Below are positions 48,623 to 60,577 of a DNA stretch of 64,000 nucleotides, in pieces. The notes below the pieces were generated by a model. The model was not told where the DNA came from, searched no databases, and was given only the letters and a program-made list of their open reading frames with translations. Within the stretch, counting starts at the first letter, position 1. Each line of letters starts with the position of its first letter. Source of the DNA: Helicobacter winghamensis ATCC BAA-430. Its GTDB lineage: Bacteria > Campylobacterota > Campylobacteria > Campylobacterales > Helicobacteraceae. A program made the translations under genes and the position numbers. The stretch lies in assembly GCF_028751035.1 (NCBI RefSeq), contig NZ_CP063533.1:930001-994000 (forward strand). Direction: 5' to 3'.

Positions 48623-48640
48623 GGGGGGGGGGGGCATAAT
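48623..48640 (+). promoter_or_regulatory. G12 tract abutting a -10 box (phase-variable promoter candidate)
   Basis: Twelve G (48623-48634) immediately followed by CATAAT (48635-48640), about 37 bases before the ATG of the YqaE-like gene. The tract would occupy the spacer between -35 and -10, so its length sets promoter geometry. Between the G9 hairpin and this site I see nothing else. Confidence 0.6.
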
Positions 48641-48676
48641 AGAATGTTTAATTTTCATTAATAAGGAGAGAGAAAA

Positions 48677-48877
48677 ATGCGTCTTTTAATTTGTATTTTT
48701 GTCCCTTGGATAGGATTTTTTACCATAGGACGACCTATTGCTGGACTTATTTGCTTTTTGTTGCAAATTACACTAATTGGTTGGCTTCCAGCTTCAATTT
48801 GGGCTGTTTATTCTCTAGGACAATACAAAACAGATAAAAAAATTCAAGAAGCATTAAAGCAAAAACAAGGAGATTAG
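48677..48877 (+). CDS. YqaE/Pmp3-family small membrane protein
   Basis: 66 residues with two hydrophobic helices: LLICIFVPWIGFFTIGRPIA and LICFLLQITLIGWLPASIWA, then a charged tail (YKTDKKIQEALKQKQGD). The order P...G...LL...GWLPA matches Pmp3/YqaE proteolipids, which sit in the inner membrane and affect membrane potential or stress tolerance. AAGGAG before the ATG. Followed after two bases by a lipoprotein gene, forming a two-gene unit under the G12 promoter. Confidence 0.78.
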   Translation: MRLLICIFVPWIGFFTIGRPIAGLICFLLQITLIGWLPASIWAVYSLGQYKTDKKIQEALKQKQGD

Positions 48878-48879
48878 TT

Positions 48880-49206
48880 ATGTTAAAATTTATATCAAGT
48901 GTTGCAATAGCATTACTTTTAAGCGCGTGTGCATATAAAACAGGTGTAGAAGTTACTCAAGAAACACTCAATAAAGTGCAAGTGCATAAAACAACAAAAA
49001 GCCAAGTAGAAAGCATTGTAGGATACCCAACAAAAAAACAGACTTTAGGTAAAAATGAAATTTGGTATTATGATTTTACTTCTATTAGCCACAATCCATT
49101 TGGAGGAAATATTGATGAAGCAACAGTGATTGAATTCAACACAAAAGGCGTAGTAACCAAAAAATATAAAACAAAAAGCGCAGGTGGAAATCCTTTGCTT
49201 AAGTAG
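48880..49206 (+). CDS. SmpA/OmlA (BamE-like) lipoprotein
   Basis: 108 residues. Lipobox LLLSACAYK gives a lipidated Cys at residue 17. The domain has the BamE-type pattern: QETLNKVQVHKTTKSQVESI, GYPTKKQTLGKNEIWYYDFT, then a strand VIEFNTKGVVTKKY. Members bind in the outer membrane or periplasm; this one is shorter and has no Bam neighbour. It ends in an eight-base convergent overlap with the pseudouridine synthase gene. Confidence 0.8.
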   Translation: MLKFISSVAIALLLSACAYKTGVEVTQETLNKVQVHKTTKSQVESIVGYPTKKQTLGKNEIWYYDFTSISHNPFGGNIDEATVIEFNTKGVVTKKYKTKSAGGNPLLK

Positions 49207-49987
49207 ATAGCCATCTTTTTGATAGGCTATCTTGCTTGAAACCCTTTAAAAAATCGTGCAATTTATTATACTCTCCCCTTTCTAAAAACCTAACTTTCCC
49301 ACTTGGCAGATTATTTAAATGCACAAAACCATACGCAATACGCTTTAAATCTAGCACTTCCAAGCCAAAATGCGCAAAAAATCTTCTTAGCTCTCTATTT
49401 TTACCTTCTTTAAGAATCACCTTAATCTTAGAATATTTAGGTGTGTTTTTAATGCAAGTATAACCCACAAATGGCGCAAATTCCATTGCTTTAATCTTGC
49501 TTTTGCTATGCCCCCCAGCACTTGCATCTTCTAATGTAATCCCACTCTCCATTGCATCAAAAACGCTATCCTTAATAAGCCCTGATAACTTTAGCAAATA
49601 CACGCGCTCTAGCTCACTCTCCATTAAAGAGCGCACAACCTTAACGCTATCACTAAGCAACAAAAGCCCCTCACTTGCAAAATCCAATCTCCCAACAGGC
49701 TTAAAATGCGAAAATCGCTTTGGCAAGGAATCATAAATCACTCTGCGCCCCCTATCATCGCGCTTACTCACAAGCTCACCCTTAGGCTTATTATAAACAA
49801 TCACAGAGTATTGATCTTGTTCTCTTAAACATTTACCATTAAGATAAACCTTTGTATTTTTATCCACTTGATAGGAAAAATCACTAACAACTTCCTTATT
49901 GATAGTTACCTTGCCTTCTTTAATAAGCCTATCAGCTTCACGCCTTGAAAATTTTGAGTGGTGTGCTATGTATTGATTTAATCGCAT
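49199..49987 (-). CDS. RsuA/RluB-family 23S/16S rRNA pseudouridine synthase
   Basis: 262 residues. The S4 RNA-binding domain (MRLNQYIAHHSKFSRREADR, KVTINKEVV) is followed by the catalytic domain with PVGRLDFASEGLLLLSD (catalytic Asp). Also KEGKNRELRRFFAHFGLEVL, typical of this family. The RNA target (RluB-like or RsuA-like) cannot be fixed by eye. Overlaps the previous convergent lipoprotein gene. Confidence 0.9.
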   Translation of the reverse strand: MRLNQYIAHHSKFSRREADRLIKEGKVTINKEVVSDFSYQVDKNTKVYLNGKCLREQDQYSVIVYNKPKGELVSKRDDRGRRVIYDSLPKRFSHFKPVGRLDFASEGLLLLSDSVKVVRSLMESELERVYLLKLSGLIKDSVFDAMESGITLEDASAGGHSKSKIKAMEFAPFVGYTCIKNTPKYSKIKVILKEGKNRELRRFFAHFGLEVLDLKRIAYGFVHLNNLPSGKVRFLERGEYNKLHDFLKGFKQDSLSKRWLST

Positions 49988-49989
49988 TT

Positions 49990-50352
49990 TTACTTCTTAA
50001 ATTGAAATTTTTTTGCTTTTAAAAGCGTTTTTAACGCCTCTTTATGCTTTCCTTGCAAAATCAACCAAAATCCTTTGCTATCTTGTTCCAAACTTCCCCC
50101 GCAAGAGAGTTTTTTCTTGGCTTCTTTTAGGATTTCTTGCATTGTTTGCTTTGCCTCAAAAAAGATTCCACAGCGTGTAATATCCTTACCCCCTGCCCTT
50201 TCTTCATTAAGCCCTAAAAAATAACTCTCACGCTCTTTAATCTCTCCACTTTTACCACAAACACAAGCGCTCTCTAGTTCTCCACACTTCTTGCATACAC
50301 AATCAAAATCATCACTAAACTTTGCACCTATACTAAAATCTAATCGCGCCAT
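49990..50352 (-). CDS. SUI1/eIF1-family (YciH-like) protein with zinc-finger start
   Basis: 120 residues. The N-terminus has a Cys-rich CVCKKCGELESACVCGK (possible zinc ribbon). The body, AGGKDITRCGIFFEAKQTMQ, KKLSCGGSLEQDSKGFWLIL, QGKHKEALKTLL, follows the eIF1/SUI1 pattern (RGGKxVT, KKLGCGG, IQGDH). It may modulate translation initiation, as proposed for bacterial YciH. Starts 13 bases inside the dnaE 3' end. Confidence 0.78.
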   Translation of the reverse strand: MARLDFSIGAKFSDDFDCVCKKCGELESACVCGKSGEIKERESYFLGLNEERAGGKDITRCGIFFEAKQTMQEILKEAKKKLSCGGSLEQDSKGFWLILQGKHKEALKTLLKAKKFQFKK

Positions 50353-53300
50353 TGAAACTCACTTAATACATTTTTTATTTCACTATGCACCTTAAAGCCA
50401 CTCACCATTTCCAATTCTTGCGTTTGCGTTCTAAAAAGGATTCTAAGCTCGCGCTTCCCACTATGCAAAATTGCATATTCTCTAAGTCTTTCTAAACTTT
50501 GGCTCTGCATATTTGCATCTAGCAACACAAGCAAAGGCTCACTAATATCAGCTTTTTCAACCACAAAATCTACCACTTCCTTTTTGGCTTCATCTAAGGT
50601 TAGAATCTTTTCTGCCTTTAACTTTTTGGTTTCATTTTGTTCTTGCACTTGGCACTTAATTGCCACTGGAAGTTCTTTATCTAGCATTTCAACCTTTGCT
50701 AACATTTGCTCAAAGATTGTTAGCTCCACACTTCCATACAAATCTTGAATCTTTAGCATTCCATACCGCTTACCTGTTTTAGAAAACTTCACAATAATAT
50801 CTTCAATCTGTCCTAAAATCAAAATTCTACTATTTTCTGCTACATCTTTAACTTGATTGCTTGGTGTATAATCAATCTCTTTAAAGCTCTCTTTATATGC
50901 ATCTAATGGATGCCCTGAAGCATAAAAACCTAAGCTTTCTTTTTCAAATTCTAAAATTTCTTTTTGACTATATTCTCCCAAATCTTGCAAATCTAACTGC
51001 ACACGCATTAGCTCTTCATCGTTACCAAAAAGAGAACCAGCAGCTTCTTTTTGTGCAGTTTGTGAAAGCTTTGCCGCTTCTGTTAAACTCTCAACTTGTT
51101 CAAGTAGGGATTTTCTTGTGTAACCCATACCATCTAATGCACCACTTTTAATAAAGGCTTCTAGGGATTTTTTATTCACTTTTGAAGGATCAATACGCTT
51201 TAAAAAATCCTCCAAATCTTTAAAATTCCCATTTTGCTTGCGTTCTTCTAAGATAATATTAATCGCAATCTCCCCTGCTCCCTTTATTGCTCCAAGTCCA
51301 AATAATATGCTAGCTTCTCCATCCACTTCTGCAACACTAAATTCTAATTCTGATTTTTGAATGCTAGGAGGAAGCACTTTAATGCCCATTTGATTTGCTT
51401 CTTCAGTGTATTCTACAACTTTATCAGTATCATTTTTTTCTGAAGTTAGAAGGGCTGCCATAAATTCTTTAGGATAATAAGTTTTTAAATACGCTGTCTC
51501 AAAAGTAATCATAGCATAAGCAGCAGAATGGGATTTGTTAAACCCATAACCTGCAAACTTTACAATAAGCTCCCAAAGTTCTTCTGCTTTTGCCCTATCA
51601 AAACCTTGCGCAACTGCACCATCTGCAAATTTGCTTTTATTATCTGCCATAATTTGCGCATCTTTTTTACCCATTGCACGGCGGATTAAATCTGCTCCCC
51701 CCAAAGAAAACCCTCCAATTCTTTGCACGATTTGCATAACCTGCTCTTGATAAACAATCGTTCCATAAGTTGGGCGTAAAATAGGCTCTAACTCGTCAAA
51801 CATATACACAATGGGTTCTTTTCCGTGTTTTCTGTTAATAAAATCATCCACCATTCCAGATTCTAATGGACCAGGACGCCCTAGTGCAATGGTTGCAATA
51901 ATGTCTTCAAAAGTGCTTGGACGCATTCTTTTATTAATCCCTTGAAACATACTGGATTCTATCTGAAAAACACCTAGCGTATTTCCGCTCTGCAAGGTTT
52001 CATAGACTTTTTTATCATTTACATCAATATTTAAAAAATCAATGCGTTTCCCACTTCGCTTTTCAATTAACTTTAAAGCATCATCTACAACAGTGAGTGT
52101 TTTTAATCCCAAAAAGTCAAACTTAATTAAATCCACATCTTCAAGATATTTCATAGAATATTGTGTAGCAATGATCCCATCGCGTTGTGAGCGATAAAGA
52201 GGAGCTTTATGCCATAATTCTTGTGTAGAATCAATTACAACAGCAGCAGCGTGCGTCCCCGGATTTCGCTTTGTTCCCTCTAAAATTAGCGCAAACTCCC
52301 ACACTTTTTTTGCCAAAGGATCTCTTGAAATCAACTCCGCAATTTTTGGCTCTTTATTAAAAGCATCTTCAAGCGTAATTTCAAGCTCTTTTGGAATCAA
52401 TTTCGCAAAAGAATCCGCGTCATTATAAGGCATTCCCATAACGCGTGCTACATCTCTAATGACTGCCTTTGCTTTCATCATACCAAAGGTGATCACTTGT
52501 GCAACATTATGTCTTCCATACTTTTCTGTAACATAGTCTAAAATCTCTCCGCGCCGACTTTGGCAAAAATCCATATCAATATCAGGCATACTTACGCGTT
52601 CAGGATTCAAAAATCGCTCAAAAAGTAAATCATACTTTAAAGGATCAATGTTTGTTATCTCCAAACAAAATGCAACCAAACTTCCAGCAGCACTCCCTCG
52701 CCCCGGACCTACTGGAATTCCCCTTTCTTTTGCTGCACGCACAAAATCCCAAACAATTAGCATATACCCCGGAAACTTCATAGAATTAATAATTTCTATT
52801 TCCCTCTCCAAACGCTCTGCATATTCTGTGTGCTTTTCTTGTGGCACATTTAAAAGGCGTTTTTTAAGCCCTTCTCTACATTTATAAGCAAAATACTCAC
52901 TATCTTGTGTGAAATCAAGCCCTTCAGCCTTAGCATATTCTTGTGTAAATTTAAAACTAGGTGGCGTTGGATCTCCTAGATGTAATTCTAAATTACATTT
53001 ATTAGCAATCTCTTGCGTATGCTCTAATGCTTCTGGTAAATCCGCATAAAGCTCTGCCATTTGCTCTGGAGTTTTGATATAAAATTCTTGCACAGTGTGG
53101 CGCATACGATTAGGATCATCAAAATCCTTACCAAAACCGATACAAAACGCTACTTCTTGCGCTGTGGAATCGCTTTGATTTGCATAATGTGTATCGTTTG
53201 TTGCAATGATTTTAATTCCAGTTTCTTGTGAGAGTTTTAAGAGTTGATTATCAATTAACTGCTGCTCTTCAATGCCGTGGCGCATAAGCTCCAAATAAAA

Positions 53301-53834
53301 ATCTTCCCCGAAGATTTCTTTATATTCTAAAGCAACTTCTTTTGCCCTCTCATAACCCTTGCGTCCTTTATTATCATCTTTTTTTGTATTTAAATGCCAC
53401 TGCACCTCACCATTTAAACACGCGCTACTACAAATTAATCCCGCACTATGTTCCCTTAGCATTTTTTTGCTAATGCGTGGCTTCATATGAAATCCATACA
53501 AACACGCTTGCGAGCTTAGATACATTAGGTTTTTATAACCTTCTAAATTCTTTGCATATAAGCATAAGTGAAATCTTTGATTACTCTTATCACTAATTTC
53601 TTCTGCATTATGCAAATAAGCTTCCATTCCCAAAATAGGCTTAATTCCTTCAGCTTTCATTGCCTTATAAAACTCAATAGCACCAAACATATTTCCATGA
53701 TCAGTAACTGCTACACTATCCATTCCGTATTCTTTAATTTTCTTAGCAAGCACTTTAACTTTATTTAATCCATCTAATAAAGAATATTCAGTATGTAAAT
53801 GTAAATGTGTAAATTTAGGTGTTTGACTCATCAT
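50340..53834 (-). CDS. dnaE: DNA polymerase III alpha subunit
   Basis: 1164 residues. PHP domain starts THLHLHTEYSLLDG and VAVTDHGNMFG. Polymerase part has GPGRGSAAGSLVAFCLEI, PDIDMDFCQSRRGEILDYV (catalytic acidic residues), then the (HhH)2 and OB-fold parts (ILILGQIEDI...). It is the replicative polymerase. The start is at 53834 or one codon later. Tail overlaps the SUI1-like gene by 13 bases. Confidence 0.97.
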   Translation of the reverse strand: MMSQTPKFTHLHLHTEYSLLDGLNKVKVLAKKIKEYGMDSVAVTDHGNMFGAIEFYKAMKAEGIKPILGMEAYLHNAEEISDKSNQRFHLCLYAKNLEGYKNLMYLSSQACLYGFHMKPRISKKMLREHSAGLICSSACLNGEVQWHLNTKKDDNKGRKGYERAKEVALEYKEIFGEDFYLELMRHGIEEQQLIDNQLLKLSQETGIKIIATNDTHYANQSDSTAQEVAFCIGFGKDFDDPNRMRHTVQEFYIKTPEQMAELYADLPEALEHTQEIANKCNLELHLGDPTPPSFKFTQEYAKAEGLDFTQDSEYFAYKCREGLKKRLLNVPQEKHTEYAERLEREIEIINSMKFPGYMLIVWDFVRAAKERGIPVGPGRGSAAGSLVAFCLEITNIDPLKYDLLFERFLNPERVSMPDIDMDFCQSRRGEILDYVTEKYGRHNVAQVITFGMMKAKAVIRDVARVMGMPYNDADSFAKLIPKELEITLEDAFNKEPKIAELISRDPLAKKVWEFALILEGTKRNPGTHAAAVVIDSTQELWHKAPLYRSQRDGIIATQYSMKYLEDVDLIKFDFLGLKTLTVVDDALKLIEKRSGKRIDFLNIDVNDKKVYETLQSGNTLGVFQIESSMFQGINKRMRPSTFEDIIATIALGRPGPLESGMVDDFINRKHGKEPIVYMFDELEPILRPTYGTIVYQEQVMQIVQRIGGFSLGGADLIRRAMGKKDAQIMADNKSKFADGAVAQGFDRAKAEELWELIVKFAGYGFNKSHSAAYAMITFETAYLKTYYPKEFMAALLTSEKNDTDKVVEYTEEANQMGIKVLPPSIQKSELEFSVAEVDGEASILFGLGAIKGAGEIAINIILEERKQNGNFKDLEDFLKRIDPSKVNKKSLEAFIKSGALDGMGYTRKSLLEQVESLTEAAKLSQTAQKEAAGSLFGNDEELMRVQLDLQDLGEYSQKEILEFEKESLGFYASGHPLDAYKESFKEIDYTPSNQVKDVAENSRILILGQIEDIIVKFSKTGKRYGMLKIQDLYGSVELTIFEQMLAKVEMLDKELPVAIKCQVQEQNETKKLKAEKILTLDEAKKEVVDFVVEKADISEPLLVLLDANMQSQSLERLREYAILHSGKRELRILFRTQTQELEMVSGFKVHSEIKNVLSEFQWRD

Positions 53835-53932
53835 ACAACCTTTTAAAAATTTTGTGAAATTCTAACCCAGCCTTGCTAATAGACATATAAGAAAACGCAA
53901 AAATTATCTTGGGAATTTCATTAAGAAAGCTT

Positions 53933-53963
53933 AAAAGTTAGAATCCTAAATGGATTCTAACTT

Positions 53964-53965
<2 letters not shown>
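53933..53965 (-). terminator. Rho-independent terminator after valS
   Basis: Fourteen-base perfect arms (AAAAGTTAGAATCC type; 53933-53946 and 53952-53965) with loop taaat, starting within the valS stop codon and ending in TTTT on the minus strand. Confidence 0.85.
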
Positions 53966-56612
<2,647 letters not shown>

Positions 56613-56732
56613 AAAAGCCCTTTATAATAATTAGCAATTTTGATACATTTTAAAAACTGGAATGGTTTTTGCTAACTCGCTAAATGTATTTAATTTCAGA
56701 ATTCTACCAAATTAGGCTTAAAACCAAAACTT

Positions 56733-56751
56733 TATGGTAGAATTAACCATA
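56733..56751 (+). promoter_or_regulatory. Dyad in the fliW promoter region
   Basis: TATGGT-N7-ACCATA, 22 bases before the fliW start, overlapping a TAGAAT -10-like box (56738-56743). Could be an operator; no regulator is suggested. Confidence 0.35.
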
Positions 56752-56772
56752 TTAACAAATAAGGAGTGTGTT

Positions 56773-57162
56773 ATGAAAAGTGAAAAATTTCAGGTAAAAT
56801 CCCCAATTCTAGGATTTGACAATGCAAATGAAGTAAGTTTTGCAGAAGTAGATGATGGTGCATTAGCGTTTCTATCAATGGAGAATGGGGCAGAATTACT
56901 GCTTATTAACCCTTACAAAGTGCGTGAATATTCCTTTGAAGTTCCAACAGCAATCCAAACTCTATTAGAGATGAAATCTAACTCTAATGTAAAAGTTTTT
57001 TGTGTGTTTGTGCGCGAAAAAGAAGCAGAAGTGCGTATCAATTTCCTAGCACCTATTATTCTAAACTTTGACAACAACACACTTGCGCAAGTTGTGTTAA
57101 ATGCAAAAGATTATCCAAATTTTGGCGTAGCAGAGTCTATTAAGAATTACATTAAAGCATAG
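56773..57162 (+). CDS. fliW: Flagellar assembly factor FliW
   Basis: 129 residues from the ATG at 56773, which has AAGGAG just before it; a longer frame from 56734 would include this ribosome site and is not preferred. Text: FQVKSPILGFDNANEVSFAE, then LLINPYKVREYSFEVP and FLAPIILNFDNNTLAQVVLN, the FliW pattern. It binds flagellin and releases inhibition of flagellin mRNA by CsrA. Five bases before a helicase gene. Confidence 0.92.
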   Translation: MKSEKFQVKSPILGFDNANEVSFAEVDDGALAFLSMENGAELLLINPYKVREYSFEVPTAIQTLLEMKSNSNVKVFCVFVREKEAEVRINFLAPIILNFDNNTLAQVVLNAKDYPNFGVAESIKNYIKA

Positions 57163-57167
57163 TTTAA

Positions 57168-59207
57168 TTGCCCTTATCAAATCTCAACCCCCAACAAAAA
57201 GAAGCTTGCCAAGCTCCAAGCGGGCATAATCTAGTTATAGCTTCAGCTGGTACTGGCAAGACTTCCACAATAGTTGGAAGAATCTCTTTTTTACTTCAAA
57301 ATGGAATCTTACCTAATGAGATTTTACTCTTAACTTTTACCAATAAAGCCGCTTCGGAAATGCTCTCACGCCTTAGCACAAAGTTTGATGCAAAAATCGT
57401 CAAAACCATTGAAGCAGGCACTTTTCATGCTGTTGCTTATCGGTTTTTAAAGGCTAAGGATTCCATAGTTTTAAAACAACCACGAGAGCTCAAAGTGCTT
57501 TTTAAAAGCCTTTATGATAAACGAATTTTTTTGAATGCTTCAGAGACCACTCCTTATAGTGCAAACTATTTATATGATTTATTTTCACTTTATTTTAATG
57601 CGACGATTACCGAGAATTTCACAGACTGGCTAGAACGCAAAAATCCCCAACAACTAGAATATGTAGAGATTTATTTAGATGTTTGGGAAGAATTTAAGAC
57701 TTTAAAGCAAGAATACCGCTATGTAGATTACAATGATTTACTGCTAAATTACAAAACAAGCTTATTGCAAAATACACAATCCCCTTTATTTAAAGAAGTT
57801 TTAGTTGATGAATATCAAGATACCAATCCCTTGCAAGATTCCATTTTACAGGCTTTAAACCCGCCTTCACTCTTTTGCGTTGGCGATTATGATCAGAGTA
57901 TTTATGCTTTTAATGGAGCAGATATTAGTATCATAGGAAGCTTTAAAGAGCGCTACACAAATGGTAAAATCTTTAGTCTAACTAAAAATTACCGCTCCAC
58001 AGAGCCAATTTTAAACCTTGCAAACCGCGTGATTGAAAAAAATCCACGCATTTACCCCAAAAAACTTGAAGTGGTTAAAGATAAAAACTTCGGCAATCCA
58101 GCACTTCTAGTTTATGATGAACTCTTTTTGCAATACGCTGGAATTGCAAACAAAATCAAACTCTCAAACCGCCCTTATAGTGAAATTGCTGTGATTTTTA
58201 GAAACAACTCAAGTGCCGATGGTATTGAAGCTAGCCTAAGAGAGCTTGGAATTCCATCTAAGCGTAAAGGTGGCGTAAGCTTTTTTGATTCTAAAGAAGT
58301 TGTGTATATGTTAAACCTTTGCACCTTGCTTTTTAATCCAAAGGATATGATGGCATTTATCCACACTCTAAGCCACGCAAAAGGAATCGGAAATGCCGTT
58401 GCTAAAGATATTTATGAAGCTTTGATTCTTTTAGGAAATGGGGATTTAAGGCAGGGGATTTTACACCCTGATAAAACAATCAAAGAACCCTATAAAAAAG
58501 GAATCCAAAACACACAATTAGGACTCTTTGATGATTTTTTAGAGTTTAACAACACAGCACGATTCCACACATTGCCTTTAGAAAACGACTTTAAAAGCAA
58601 TGCTATTTTAAGCCATCCAAAGATCACCAAAGATGGAGCAGAGTTTTTAAACGCCTTATATTGTTTTTTTAAATTTTTCAATGCCTATGATAAACCTTAT
58701 AATCTTATTGCAAAAACTCAAGCGCTCCCCATTTTTCAAATTGTTGCCCAAAAGCTTGCAAAAGAAAGAGCAATTACAAAAGAAGGCGTAATTCTAGAAG
58801 AAAAACGCCTAGAAGCCCTAGAAAAAATCAATCGCAAAATATCACTCTTAAGAGACTTAGCCACACATTATGAAGACATCGGACGCTTTTTAAATGCAAT
58901 GATTCTAGGTTCTAGCGAGATGAGCGAAGGAGAAGGTGTGCATCTCCTTAGCATTCACGCCAGCAAAGGACTAGAGTTTGGCGAAGTGTATATTGTAGAT
59001 TTAATGGAAGGTAGATTCCCTAATAAAAAGCTAATGCAGCAAGGTGGGAGCCTAGAGGAAGAGCGCAGACTCTTTTATGTGGCAGTAACCCGTGCTAAAG
59101 AAAATCTCTATCTAAGTTATGCCAAGAAAGATATTCTAAAAAACATTCACTATGAAGGCTCTATTTTTCTTTATGAAGCTGGACTCTTAAACAAGCGTTT
59201 AACTTAA
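57168..59207 (+). CDS. UvrD/Rep-family ATP-dependent DNA helicase
   Basis: 679 residues from a TTG start (LNPQQKEACQAPSG next). Motif I IASAGTGKTSTIVGR; motif II LVDEYQDTNPLQ; motif III FCVGDYDQSIYAFNGA; motif IV NYRST; motif V HLLSIHASKGLEFGEVYIV; motif VI VAVTRAKENLYLSYA. SF1A 3'-5' helicase of repair/replication restart. It follows fliW by five bases without a clear ribosome site, so translation may depend on fliW. UvrD or Rep/PcrA cannot be distinguished. Confidence 0.92.
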   Translation: MPLSNLNPQQKEACQAPSGHNLVIASAGTGKTSTIVGRISFLLQNGILPNEILLLTFTNKAASEMLSRLSTKFDAKIVKTIEAGTFHAVAYRFLKAKDSIVLKQPRELKVLFKSLYDKRIFLNASETTPYSANYLYDLFSLYFNATITENFTDWLERKNPQQLEYVEIYLDVWEEFKTLKQEYRYVDYNDLLLNYKTSLLQNTQSPLFKEVLVDEYQDTNPLQDSILQALNPPSLFCVGDYDQSIYAFNGADISIIGSFKERYTNGKIFSLTKNYRSTEPILNLANRVIEKNPRIYPKKLEVVKDKNFGNPALLVYDELFLQYAGIANKIKLSNRPYSEIAVIFRNNSSADGIEASLRELGIPSKRKGGVSFFDSKEVVYMLNLCTLLFNPKDMMAFIHTLSHAKGIGNAVAKDIYEALILLGNGDLRQGILHPDKTIKEPYKKGIQNTQLGLFDDFLEFNNTARFHTLPLENDFKSNAILSHPKITKDGAEFLNALYCFFKFFNAYDKPYNLIAKTQALPIFQIVAQKLAKERAITKEGVILEEKRLEALEKINRKISLLRDLATHYEDIGRFLNAMILGSSEMSEGEGVHLLSIHASKGLEFGEVYIVDLMEGRFPNKKLMQQGGSLEEERRLFYVAVTRAKENLYLSYAKKDILKNIHYEGSIFLYEAGLLNKRLT

Positions 59208-59258
59208 ATTTCAAATCATATTTCTTGTAATCCTAGCTAAAAACACTTATTATCCCCC

Positions 59259-59774
59259 CTACTCCATCTCCTTATGCCCTAAATCTGTAATATACTCTGC
59301 TAGTTGTTTGATTTCTTCTTTAGTGTATTGGTATTCATCCATTACTGCAAACATAATAAAGTTATTTCCCGGTGTTCCTCCTTTATCACTTGCATAATCA
59401 ATAAGTCTTTGATACACATAATCTTTTAGCATTGCACCAATAAGTTGTGTTTCTCTACCTCCAGGTGGAGCTTTTAATCCATTTGCTCCATGACAGATAG
59501 AACAATTTTGTTTATATTCTTTACTAGGATTAAAATTGTCTTTTGCTTGTGCAAGATTTAAACTTCCTAATAAACATAATCCTAAAAAAGAAGTTAGTGT
59601 TGTTTTAAAGACTTCATAGGAAGTCTTTTTGTTTTGTTTGTTGATTTGTTTAACTTGTTTTATTTGTTGTTTGCTTTGTTTATTTTGTTGTAAAGCCTGC
59701 TGTATTTGATAGCTTAGACTTTTGTTTTGTTTTATTTGTTTCTCTTGTTGTAAAGTTAGTATTATTCTTTGCAT
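59259..59774 (-). CDS. c-type cytochrome with Gln/Lys-rich N-terminal extension
   Basis: 171 residues. Haem motif CSICHGANGLKAP at about residue 95, with distal Met likely in FIMFAVMDEY. A signal-peptide-like stretch TTLTSFLGLCLLGSLNLAQA precedes the mature part. In front of it is an odd ~50-residue extension rich in Gln, Lys and Asn (for example QQNKQSKQQIKQVKQINKQN). No nearer start codon is present, and AAGGAG sits right before the 59774 ATG, inside the stop of the upstream barrel gene. So translation may really start there, or the signal could be internal. Function: periplasmic electron carrier (family knowledge). Confidence 0.7.
   Translation of the reverse strand: MQRIILTLQQEKQIKQNKSLSYQIQQALQQNKQSKQQIKQVKQINKQNKKTSYEVFKTTLTSFLGLCLLGSLNLAQAKDNFNPSKEYKQNCSICHGANGLKAPPGGRETQLIGAMLKDYVYQRLIDYASDKGGTPGNNFIMFAVMDEYQYTKEEIKQLAEYITDLGHKEME
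59607..59628 (+). terminator. Terminator-like hairpin inside the cytochrome gene, plus strand
   Basis: Nine-base perfect arms AAAGACTTC/GAAGTCTTT, loop ATAG, then TTGTTTTGTTTGTTG on the plus strand. It lies antisense within the cytochrome gene at the border between the Q/K-rich extension and the signal part. May be a real terminator for antisense transcription or chance. Confidence 0.4.
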
Positions 59775-59783
59775 TTTCTCTCC

Positions 59784-60569
59784 TTACCACCAATATCCAA
59801 TTCTAGCAAAGGCAGTATGTCCTTGAATATCTTTTGCAAAGTTTCCTTGATAGTTTAGACTTAACTCTACATTATCTCCTAGAAGTTTAACAAGACCAAA
59901 TTGCACATAATAAGAAGTATCTGGAAGTTTAATATCTCTTGTAGCAAACAAAGGATTTGCTAATGTCTCTCCTGCAATTTTCATTTGACTTTTTGCATCA
60001 TCATAGAGTCTAAACTTAGCTCCTAGTGCTGCATTAAAGCGTGTAGTTTGATTATAAGCGTGATGGAATCTTAATCCTGCAACCCCTTCTAAGAGATTAA
60101 TTGTTGTTTTATCATAATATTCTGTAAGCTTTGTATGTTTAATCTCATAAGAATCTACTGCCATTCCTGTATAGATTAAACCTAACTCTGGTGTCCAATA
60201 ACTATTAGTTAAGACATTATAAATATTAACTCCAGCTCTTAGTTCTGCTCCATAATTTAATGAATCAAAGTCAAAATCATCTTTATAAGAATCACTATCT
60301 ATCATAGAGACATCACTCTTTGTAGTTCCTAGCATTGTATTAAGACTAACATAGAGTTCTTTATTAGAAAATCTATGGAAGGCATTGTAATAAGTTAATC
60401 CTGCTAAATAACTTGTGCTATCTGTATCTGTGCTTGTTGTGTTGTTTTCTCTCTTAGAGTTTTCTAAATTAATATAAAAGCCATAAACTCCATAATTAGA
60501 ATTTAATTGTCCTCCAGCTAGCAATCCATAACTATTTGTTTTTGTGGTGCCTAATCCTAAAGATTTATA
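59784..60569 (-). pseudogene. Autotransporter beta-domain remnant cut at prophage border
   Basis: About 260 residues of a C-terminal barrel ending FARIGYWW. The frame stays open beyond the nominal TTG start (SYGLLAGGQLNSN) up to about 60570, reading CYKSLGLGTTKTNSYGLLAG, then meets a stop in the prophage-side DNA. There is no signal peptide, passenger or ATG. It is the 3' end of an autotransporter gene whose 5' part is missing here, fitting insertion of the prophage. The cytochrome gene follows directly, with its ribosome site inside the barrel stop region. Confidence 0.75.
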
Positions 60570-60577
60570 ACACCGCT

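Noticed and set aside
59208-59258. C6 run between the helicase and cytochrome genes
   Set aside because: Six C is too short for a contingency tract; nothing else is there.
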